The notes beneath the pieces were generated by a model. That model was not told the origin of the DNA and did not search any database. It was given only the letters and a program-made list of their open reading frames with translations. This document shows, in pieces, positions 31,795 to 38,213 of a stretch of 64,000 nt of DNA (positions are counted from its first letter, which is position 1; every line of letters begins with the position of its first letter). Origin of the DNA: an uncultured Chthonomonadaceae bacterium (lineage in GTDB: Bacteria; Armatimonadota; Fimbriimonadia; Fimbriimonadales; Fimbriimonadaceae); contig CAMLDW010000007.1 in assembly GCA_946479035.1 (NCBI GenBank), positions 15,985-79,984 of the forward strand, written 5' to 3'. The position numbers and the translations under genes were made by a program.

Positions 31795-33137
31795 TATGCG
31801 GCCTCGTCGAGCTCGATGCGCTCCTTGCCGCCCCTCTTCTTCCGCGGCCGCCCGAGCGCGCTCGCCAGCGAGACTGCCGCGAACAGACCGAGCGCGAGAG
31901 AGAGCGCCGTGTTCCTCAAGATGCTCTTATTGACCGGCTCGTCGCCCAGGTGCGGCGCGTCGAGCACCTCCCACCTGTTCGGGTCGCGGGCCTGTTGGAT
32001 CGATGCGACCTGCGCCTGCTCCTGCAGTTGCTGAAGGATCACCGTGTGCGTCCCGAGCTCGCGCATCAGGCGCGTCAGCTCGCCCGCCTCTTCCGGCGCG
32101 AGCGCAGCGAGCCGTGCGACGGCCGTGATCTGCGCCTCCAGCGCGACCCGGTCCGCCATCAGCCCAGGCAGCTTCTGCGCGTCCGAGAACTGCGGGTCGA
32201 TCAGCCCCTCGTGAGTCGCCTTCGCGTACTTCTCGAGCTCGCCCTGGAGCTGCGCCTTGGCGATGCGGATCTTCTCCTCGATCATCTTGATCTCTGGGGC
32301 GGTGGGCGAGAACGAGAGCTGCGCCGTGCGAAGGTCGTACTCCAAATCGGCGAGCGTCCCGCGCCACTTCTCAGTGCCGGGGAACGGCGTCGGCAGCTCT
32401 CCGCCGTCCGCCGCCACCTTGTCGCTCCAGTCCTGCGCCTGCCTGATCTGCGAGTCCACCTTCGCGTACTGGATCTCCAGTTCGCGCAGCGTCGCCACCC
32501 AGTTCGTCGGCGTAGCGATGAGCGAGCTCTGCTTTCCGTTCCCCGAGGGCGTCAGCGTCGGCGCAGTGACCGCGTGCTGCTGGAAGTCCAGCAGCTTCGA
32601 CTCACAGTCCGAGACGCTTGCCTGCTCCTGGGCGATCTTTGACTGCAGCACTTCGACGTCGTTCTGCGCGAGCGGCATGTTCAGCGAGCTGTTGATGTCC
32701 CGCAGCGCCTGTAGCCGCAGCGACACCACGTTCATCGCGAGCGAAGGGTCCTTGCTCCTTGCAGAGACAGTGATCGTGTTCTGCATCGCTTGGTCGAGCA
32801 CGGTGCTCATCGTCTCGACCTCTTTGCTCCTGAGCCCGGTCGCCTTCGCGACAAAATCGAGCGTGTGTGCGCTCTCCAATATCCCCGTGTACACGCGCAC
32901 CGGCGTCGGCCCGCCGAGCGCAGACGCGATCGAGCCGGTGTCGTCGCCGCTCAGCCCAAGCGCGCTCGGCTGCCGGACAGGAAAGATGATCGTCGCCTTC
33001 GCTTCCCATACTGCGGGGGCGAAGAGCGTGTACGCGACGCCAAGGCCTACAGCCAACAGCACCACGCACGCGACGAGGGGCTTGCGCTCCTTGACCGCGG
33101 CAAACAACGGCGTGGCTTCTTGGGGCTCGGTCTGCAT
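31794..33137 (-). CDS. Wzz-type polysaccharide chain-length / co-polymerase protein
   Basis: 447 aa. One N-terminal helix (PLVACVVLLAVGLGVAYTLF, about 20-40) and one C-terminal helix (NTALSLALGLFAAVSLASAL, about 409-428) bracket a large periplasmic coiled-coil region, the layout of Wzz and the periplasmic part of Wzc. The C-terminus ends in a basic tail (RPRKKRGGKERIEL) with no tyrosine-kinase domain, so kinase control would need a separate protein, none of which is in the window. The gene lies directly after the Wza-like gene, 1 nt apart. Confidence 0.85.
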   Translation of the reverse strand: MQTEPQEATPLFAAVKERKPLVACVVLLAVGLGVAYTLFAPAVWEAKATIIFPVRQPSALGLSGDDTGSIASALGGPTPVRVYTGILESAHTLDFVAKATGLRSKEVETMSTVLDQAMQNTITVSARSKDPSLAMNVVSLRLQALRDINSSLNMPLAQNDVEVLQSKIAQEQASVSDCESKLLDFQQHAVTAPTLTPSGNGKQSSLIATPTNWVATLRELEIQYAKVDSQIRQAQDWSDKVAADGGELPTPFPGTEKWRGTLADLEYDLRTAQLSFSPTAPEIKMIEEKIRIAKAQLQGELEKYAKATHEGLIDPQFSDAQKLPGLMADRVALEAQITAVARLAALAPEEAGELTRLMRELGTHTVILQQLQEQAQVASIQQARDPNRWEVLDAPHLGDEPVNKSILRNTALSLALGLFAAVSLASALGRPRKKRGGKERIELDEAA

Positions 33138-33138
33138 G

Positions 33139-34491
33139 CTATTTCTTGATCAGGTTCTCGAAGAGCAGCGCGGCGGAGATCACTTGCACCGCGTTGGCGA
33201 GCGTGATCCCTTTCGGCTGCCCGAACAAAAGGCTGTCGCCTGGCTGTACGACTGGGTTCGATTTCACGTCGCCGCCCTTCAAATAGTCGTCTAGGTTGAA
33301 CAGCGCGATCGACAGGTGCCCGTCCGCCTCTGGGTGCGCGAGGTACACGCGCCGCAAGGTGCCCCGCGAAGAGAGTCCGCCCGCCGCGGCCAGTGCGTCG
33401 GTCACGCGAGGCGTCTCGCCGTCCTTGATCAGCACTTTGCCGGCGGACGCAACGTCTCCGAGCACGTAGTAGGCGCGCTCGTTCCTCCGCACGTACACCA
33501 GGTCCCCCTGCTCTGTGTTAAAAACCTTGTCCTGTGCGGTCGCGTCGATCTGCAACAATTCGCCCTTTCGGTACACAAGGACGGTTGCGAGGGTCCCATT
33601 TGCGCTCGGCCCGCCTGCTGCGGCGACCGCCGCCATGAGCGACGTGTTCCCGCGCAGTACGAACTCGCCAGGAGCGCGCACTTCGCCCAGCACCGTCACG
33701 CGCTTCGCCTCCGATGCCTGTACCGTCACCGTGTCGCCCGATTGGAGCACGATGGACGGGGCGCTCGGGTCCTGGCGCAGCGGTGCAGTGAAAGTCTCCG
33801 GCCCGCGTCGCACTGTCACGGTCACTTCGTCCGGCTGGGTCGAGCCCGGCTCGCCCTGAGACACCCTGAAGCCGCCTGCGACGGCGATCGATTTGTAGAC
33901 GTCGCTCCCGATCGGAACCTTCACCTCGCCGGGCGCGGCGACCTGCCCCAGCACCCACACTCGCAAGAACGCGACGGGAGAAAGCGTCACGACGTCGTTC
34001 GGCCGCAGCGGAACGTCCTGCACGGCGCCTTGCAGCAGCGATGCGACGTTCACGTTTGCGAGCGGCGTGCCATCGCGGTAGAGCTGCGCCTCCATCTTGT
34101 CCGCGTCGAGTCCGAGCTCCGTGTTCGCCAGCACCTGCCGCAGCGTCAGGTCCGTCGCCATCGGCACCGGACCCTTTCCTCCGCCCGGGCCGACGACGTA
34201 CACAACGTCCTGCCGAAGACCTTTGATCGAGACGAAAACTTCGGTCTCGGGAACGAACGGCCGCATCGCGCGGCGCATCTCGGCTTGCGCCTGTTCGACC
34301 GTCTTTCCTTCGAGCACCGCGCGGAACCCCTTGCCGTACACAGCGCCGTCGCTCTGCACCGTGAACTCTCCGCCGTACGCGGACGTGACCGCCACCGTGT
34401 CGCCCGGTTTGAGCGTCAGCGGGGGCCGTTGTGCGCCTTGGTGCGCCGCCAAGGAGAACGCGAGCAGGATCGAACCCAAAACTCTCAACAT
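33139..34491 (-). CDS. Wza-like outer-membrane polysaccharide export protein with SLBB domains
   Basis: 450 aa. Signal peptide MLRVLGSILLAFSLAAHQG without a lipobox cysteine. The PES domain begins LTLKPGDTVAVTSAYGGEFT. Three to four SLBB repeats follow (RVWVLGQVAAPGEVKVPIGS; RVTVLGEVRAPGEFVLRGNT; YYVLGDVASAGKVLIKDGE). A C-terminal stretch ITLANAVQVISAALLFENLI is amphipathic and could be the membrane-spanning helix of a Wza-type barrel. Unlike E. coli Wza it seems not lipidated. First gene of the locus. A GTG at 34506 is an alternative start but falls inside an imperfect palindrome (GGTTTCCAC-CGTGGAACC). Confidence 0.85.
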   Translation of the reverse strand: MLRVLGSILLAFSLAAHQGAQRPPLTLKPGDTVAVTSAYGGEFTVQSDGAVYGKGFRAVLEGKTVEQAQAEMRRAMRPFVPETEVFVSIKGLRQDVVYVVGPGGGKGPVPMATDLTLRQVLANTELGLDADKMEAQLYRDGTPLANVNVASLLQGAVQDVPLRPNDVVTLSPVAFLRVWVLGQVAAPGEVKVPIGSDVYKSIAVAGGFRVSQGEPGSTQPDEVTVTVRRGPETFTAPLRQDPSAPSIVLQSGDTVTVQASEAKRVTVLGEVRAPGEFVLRGNTSLMAAVAAAGGPSANGTLATVLVYRKGELLQIDATAQDKVFNTEQGDLVYVRRNERAYYVLGDVASAGKVLIKDGETPRVTDALAAAGGLSSRGTLRRVYLAHPEADGHLSIALFNLDDYLKGGDVKSNPVVQPGDSLLFGQPKGITLANAVQVISAALLFENLIKK

Positions 34492-34597
34492 GAGCGAGGT
34501 TTCCACCGTGGAACCGTGAGGCTCCTTGTCAGATTCTCGGCAGGTTCCCCCAGGTCTTTATGCTGGGAGGCCCTTCCAGGGCGCTCGGACCAGGCGT

Positions 34598-34627
34598 CCT
34601 TGAACCTGGCTTCAAGGGTCGTATACT
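34598..34627 (+). promoter_or_regulatory. metF promoter with inverted repeat over the -35 box
   Basis: TTGAAC (34600-34605) and TATACT (34622-34627), spaced 16 nt, form a strong promoter. Transcription would start about at the metF GTG (34634), that is, leaderless. A perfect 7-bp inverted repeat, CCTTGAA (34598-34604) and TTCAAGG (34611-34617), spaced by 6 nt, overlaps the -35 box and could be a repressor site. No SAM riboswitch fits in the space. Confidence 0.6.
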
Positions 34628-34633
34628 CGCCCC

Positions 34634-35497
34634 GTGACCGTCCGGTCTTTGCTTGAGGCGAAGGGGCCAGTCTTCTCCTTCGAATACTTCCCGCCCAAGA
34701 CCGAGCAGGGGGAGCGGACGCTCATGGAGACCGTCCGATCGATGAAGTCGCTCGATCCGGGCTTCGTCTCGATCACCTGCGGCGCGGGAGGCTCTACCAG
34801 GACCAAGACGCTCGATTGGGCGCGCCAGATCAAGCACGACATCGGAATCGAGGTCGTCGTGCACATGACCTGCCTGGGCCGCACGCGCGAGGAGCTGCGC
34901 GAGGAGCTCGCGGCGGCGCGGTTCCACGGGATCGAGAACCTTCTCGCGCTGCGCGGCGACGCGCCGCGAGGCGACCCCGCGTTCGTGCTCGCCGACGACA
35001 CGTGCCGCTTCGCGATCGACCTCATCCGCGTCATCGACGAGGACTTCCCTGCCGCTTGCGTGCTCGGCGCGTGCTACCCGGAAGGGCACGTAGACGCGAC
35101 GAGCCGCGACCAGGACATGCAGCGGCTGAAAGAAAAGTGCGACGCCGGGCTCGACGTGCTCGTCACGCAGCTCTTCTTCGACAACGCGCACTACTTTTCG
35201 TTCGTCGAGCGCGCCCACGCGATGGGGATCGCGCAGCCCGTGATCCCCGGCATCATGCCCGTCACGGACCTCTCGCAGGTCACGCGCTTTACTGAGATGT
35301 GCGGCGCGACGATCCCGCCATCGCTGCTCGATCGCCTGGCCGCGCACAAGGGGGACAAGGCGGCGACGCTCGAGGTCGGCGTTGAGCACGCCGCGCGCCA
35401 GTGCCGAGAACTGCTCGCCGGCGGCGCGCCCGGCGTTCACTTCTACACGCTCAACAAGTCGCCGGCCACGCGGATGGTCGTCGAGACCCTCACCTAG
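34634..35497 (+). CDS. metF: 5,10-methylenetetrahydrofolate reductase
   Basis: 287 aa, GTG start. TIM-barrel MTHFR motifs: FSFEYFPPKTEQGERTL near the N-terminus with the catalytic Glu, VSITCGAGGSTRTKTLDWA, HMTCLGRTREELREEL, LLALRGDAPRGDP and TQLFFDNAHYFSFVE. It reduces CH2-THF to CH3-THF for methionine synthesis, using FAD. No Shine-Dalgarno precedes the start, in line with the promoter position. The stop TAG shares a CTAG palindrome with the stop of the convergent GH4 gene. Confidence 0.95.
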   Translation: MTVRSLLEAKGPVFSFEYFPPKTEQGERTLMETVRSMKSLDPGFVSITCGAGGSTRTKTLDWARQIKHDIGIEVVVHMTCLGRTREELREELAAARFHGIENLLALRGDAPRGDPAFVLADDTCRFAIDLIRVIDEDFPAACVLGACYPEGHVDATSRDQDMQRLKEKCDAGLDVLVTQLFFDNAHYFSFVERAHAMGIAQPVIPGIMPVTDLSQVTRFTEMCGATIPPSLLDRLAAHKGDKAATLEVGVEHAARQCRELLAGGAPGVHFYTLNKSPATRMVVETLT

Positions 35498-36792
35498 TCC
35501 ATCGCTGGGATCCAGTCGCCGTGCGCGTTGAAGAGGTCGTCGCAGAGCGACCTGATCTTGTCGAGCGGAAGGTCTTGCGCGGTGTGCGGGTCGAGCATCG
35601 CCGCCTGGTAGACGTGCTCTCTCTTGTGCGTGAGGCACGCCTCGACCGTGAGCGACTGCACGTTCACGTTCGTCATGATCTGCGCGGCGAGCTGCGGCGG
35701 AAGCTTTCCGATCCGTTGCGGCTGGATTCCCTCCTTGTCCACGGCGCACGGGACCTCGACGCAGCACCCTTGCGGCAGGTTGTCGATCAGCCCGAGGTTG
35801 TCGACGTTGCCGTAGATCACCGACCGCTCGCCCGTCTCCATCGAACGGATGATCGTCGAGCCGTACTCCACGCTGCGCTTGACCTCGAGCGGTGCGTCCG
35901 ACTCCATCTTAGCGCGCAGCGCGCACCAGCCCTCGATCTGCGCCTCGCACCGACGGATGTACTCGTCGAGCGGCACGTTGAACCTCTCGATCAGCTCCGG
36001 CGAGTCGCGGCGGATGAAGTGTGGGCAGTACTCGCTGAAGTGCTCGCTCGACTCGGTGACGAAGTACCCGAGCCACTTGAGCATCTCGTATCGCACGCGG
36101 TTCGTCTCCGGCACGCGCCCCTCGTCGTACACGCGATGGATCAAAGGGTACAGGTCCTCTCCGCCGCGCTCGAAGCGAAGATAGAACGCCATGTGGTTGA
36201 TCCCCGCGCACCAGTAGTCGATCTCCTCGACCGGAACGCCGATGTCGCGCGCCAGTTCCTTGGCCGTGCCCTGCACGCTGTGGCAGAGCCCGACGTTCCT
36301 GACCTTCGTCGCGCGGTTCAGCGCCCAGCAGAGCATGGCCATCGGGTTCGTGTAGTTGATCATCAGCGCACCGGGGCACAGTGCCTCCATGTCCGTCGCG
36401 ATGTCGAGCAGGACCGGGACCGTACGCAGCGCGCGGAAGATCCCGCCGATCCCGAGCGTGTCGGCGATCGTCTGGCGCAGGCCGTACTTCTTCGGGACCT
36501 CAAAGTCGATGACGGTGCCGGGCTTGTATCCGGCGACCTGCACCATGACGATCACGTAGTCCGCGCCCTCGAGCGCCTCGCGCCGGTCCGTGTGCGCGGT
36601 GAGCTTCGCGCCTTTGGCGCCGGCCGCCTCGATGATCTTGCGCCCGACGACCTCGCTGGTCAAGAGGCGCTCGGGGTCGATGTCCATGAGCGCGATGTGG
36701 CTCTCTGCGAGCTCCGGGTAGCTCAGGACGTCGCCCATGAGGTTCTTGGCGAACACCGTGCTCCCCGCCCCAACCATGGCTATCTTCGGCAT
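35494..36792 (-). CDS. Glycoside hydrolase family 4 protein, alpha-galactosidase-like (MelA)
   Basis: 432 aa. The NAD-binding N-terminus PKIAMVGAGSTVFAKNLMGD, DYVIVMVQVAGYKPGTVIDF, MINYTNPMAMLCWAL, GLCHSVQGTAKEL and CAGINHMAFYLRFE match GH4, with the Cys (in GLCHS) and His (in GINHM) that bind the metal. GH4 enzymes cleave glycosides by NAD-assisted redox chemistry with Mn2+. The overall form is closest to alpha-galactosidases such as MelA; 6-phospho-glucosidase specificity is less likely given the CHS motif. The start at 36792 matches the family N-terminus. Five copies of a decamer repeat lie in its upstream region. Confidence 0.88.
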   Translation of the reverse strand: MPKIAMVGAGSTVFAKNLMGDVLSYPELAESHIALMDIDPERLLTSEVVGRKIIEAAGAKGAKLTAHTDRREALEGADYVIVMVQVAGYKPGTVIDFEVPKKYGLRQTIADTLGIGGIFRALRTVPVLLDIATDMEALCPGALMINYTNPMAMLCWALNRATKVRNVGLCHSVQGTAKELARDIGVPVEEIDYWCAGINHMAFYLRFERGGEDLYPLIHRVYDEGRVPETNRVRYEMLKWLGYFVTESSEHFSEYCPHFIRRDSPELIERFNVPLDEYIRRCEAQIEGWCALRAKMESDAPLEVKRSVEYGSTIIRSMETGERSVIYGNVDNLGLIDNLPQGCCVEVPCAVDKEGIQPQRIGKLPPQLAAQIMTNVNVQSLTVEACLTHKREHVYQAAMLDPHTAQDLPLDKIRSLCDDLFNAHGDWIPAMD

Positions 36793-36820
36793 TGGCGGAT
36801 TATGGTGTTTCGCCCTAGGG

Positions 36821-36886
36821 CTCCCGTTTTCCTCCCGTTTTCTCCCGTTATTAATTGCACTCTGACTCCCGTTTTTCTCCCGTCTT
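36821..36886 (-). repeat. Five copies of an AAAACGGGAG-type decamer upstream of the GH4 gene
   Basis: On the plus strand, CTCCCGTTTT or a one- or two-base variant occurs at 36821, 36832, 36842, 36866 and 36877, with start-to-start distances of 11, 10, 24 and 11. In the GH4 sense direction this reads AAAACGGGAG. The spacing near one or two helical turns is that of a multi-site operator or activator array. An AT-rich stretch (AATTAATAA on the minus strand, 36857-36849) between copies may be the promoter -10. Confidence 0.7.
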
Positions 36887-36932
36887 CGGGGTTTTCGCCT
36901 GCTCTCTCTTCTGTTGTCAATCTGCACGTCGC

Positions 36933-36962
36933 TTGTCGTAACGTCTACTATATTAGTACAAT
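36933..36962 (+). promoter_or_regulatory. AT-rich promoter region with TACTA-TAT-TAGTA palindrome
   Basis: TTGTCG (36933-36938) and TACAAT (36957-36962) at 18-nt spacing could be a plus-strand promoter for the kinase-like gene at 37057, leaving a leader of about 90 nt. Between them is a perfect palindrome, TACTA (36946-36950), TAT, TAGTA (36954-36958). The minus strand here reads ATAGTAGACG (36951-36942), the same 10 bases as in the recA promoter. Confidence 0.45.
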
Positions 36963-37056
36963 CGCGGCAGCAGCTAGGTCTTAAGTCTTACCCGACCGTC
37001 AATCTCTCGATCAAGGGCCCGCGGGTTGTTGAATCGGTCGTCCATCATCTGCGGAA

Positions 37057-37983
37057 GTGCGACCGCCCTCGTCCGACGACCTCGCCCCGTTCCTGCGCAA
37101 GCACGGCCTGAACGGCGCGCTGCGCTATATCGGCGGCGGGTTCGTCAACTTTGTGTACCTGCTCGGAGACGACAAGGTGCTGCGGCTGAACAGGCCGGAC
37201 CGCGGCACGGAGGACGCCTACACCGAGGCGGTGGCCGTGCCCGCTGTGCGCGCGGCGGGGATCAAGGCGCCCGAGCTGATCGTCTTCGACGACAGCAATG
37301 ACGCCGCGCCGAACGTCGCGACCGTGTATGCGCGCGCGCGCGGTTTCGCGCTCGGCACGCTGCGGGTCGAGCAGTCCGAGCTTCCCTCTTTGTACCGCGA
37401 GATCGGGCGGGAGACCGCGCGGTTGCACACGCGCGTCACGCGCGTTGAGGATCCGAACGGCTGGCTCGACTACGCTGAGTACCACGACCCGGCGGCGATG
37501 ATCGAGCCCGCGTTCGCCGCAGGGCGGATCGACCGCGTGAGCGGCGACTGGCTGATGAAGTGGTCCGGGCGCATCGCGCCCTTGCTCGACTTTGGTGTGA
37601 AGAAGGCCTTCACGCACAACGACCTTCACGCGGGCAACACGATGGTGCTCTCTGGCCCACTGCGCTTGAGCGCGGTGATCGACTGGGGCGACGCTGCGTG
37701 GTTCGATCCGATGGTCGACTTCGAGACGATGCCTGTGTGGTGCGTGCCGTGGGCGCTCGAAGGGTATCGCTCGGAAGGAGGGGCCGTGGATCCGACGTTC
37801 ATCGGGCGTTTGCTGTGGCACAACATCGGGACTTTGCTGGAGTGGGAGAACGACGGGGACCGCTCGCACGAGCCCGACCCTTGGGTCCCGCTCCCCGCTT
37901 CGCTGTGGGCGAACTTCGTGCGTCTGATGAGGATGGATCTGCCTTCGGAGTGGGAGCCGTGGTTGCCGGACGCGCCCGTGTGA
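37057..37983 (+). CDS. Aminoglycoside-phosphotransferase-family (APH/ChoK-like) kinase
   Basis: 308 aa, GTG start. Kinase-like fold: GGGFVNFVYLLGDDKVLRLN as nucleotide-binding strand region, catalytic loop AFTHNDLHAGNTMVLS (HxDxxxxN) and VIDWGDAAWFDPMVDFET (metal-binding Asp). Family members phosphorylate aminoglycosides, choline, fructosamine, homoserine or macrolides, and the substrate cannot be read from sequence. It follows a 264-bp intergenic region, and no resistance-element signatures (integron, IS) surround it, so a housekeeping metabolic kinase is more likely than acquired resistance. Confidence 0.82.
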   Translation: MRPPSSDDLAPFLRKHGLNGALRYIGGGFVNFVYLLGDDKVLRLNRPDRGTEDAYTEAVAVPAVRAAGIKAPELIVFDDSNDAAPNVATVYARARGFALGTLRVEQSELPSLYREIGRETARLHTRVTRVEDPNGWLDYAEYHDPAAMIEPAFAAGRIDRVSGDWLMKWSGRIAPLLDFGVKKAFTHNDLHAGNTMVLSGPLRLSAVIDWGDAAWFDPMVDFETMPVWCVPWALEGYRSEGGAVDPTFIGRLLWHNIGTLLEWENDGDRSHEPDPWVPLPASLWANFVRLMRMDLPSEWEPWLPDAPV

Positions 37984-38003
37984 GGGCGCGTTCGAGTTTT
38001 TGA

Positions 38004-38206
38004 CCCCCTTCCCCAAGGGGGAGGGGACCGGACAGAACCCCCTCGCTGACCTTTGCGCGACGCATGGCGCCATCCCCCGGAATGGAGGGCCGAGCTCCTG
38101 GGCGGCCGGTCCGCGAGGATGCGCGCTGCAAGCTCGGATTCGGGAGTCGCGGCCAGACCGGGGCACCCTGGCGACCCCCACCCTAACCCTCCCCCAAGGG
38201 GGAGGG
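38004..38206. repeat. 200-bp intergenic cassette bounded by two C-rich/G-rich palindromes
   Basis: Between the convergent kinase and alaS genes, a near-palindrome at about 38004-38026 (CCCCTTCCCC-AA-GGGGGAGGGG) and a perfect one at 38187-38206 (CCCTCCCCC-AA-GGGGGAGGG) enclose about 160 bp with no reading frame of note. The inner part is GC-rich and contains further short inverted repeats (ccggaatgg, ggccgagctcc). It looks like a non-autonomous repeat element, and the end palindromes could also serve as terminators for the two genes. Confidence 0.55.
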
Positions 38207-38213
38207 AACGGCG

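Noticed and set aside
34507..34633. SAM riboswitch upstream of metF
   Set aside because: The promoter places the transcription start at the GTG and no S-box or SAM-II/III core is visible in the gap.
34529..35767. Long minus-strand frame opposite metF
   Set aside because: Translation is Arg-rich without family signature and covers the metF promoter; metF is clearly the real gene.
35401..36984. Long plus-strand frame opposite the GH4 gene
   Set aside because: Arg/Val/Leu-rich mirror of the GH4 coding strand, with no signature and no ribosome-binding site.
37057..37983. Acquired aminoglycoside-resistance gene
   Set aside because: Only fold-level motifs support the APH family, and there is no integron, transposase or compositional break around it.
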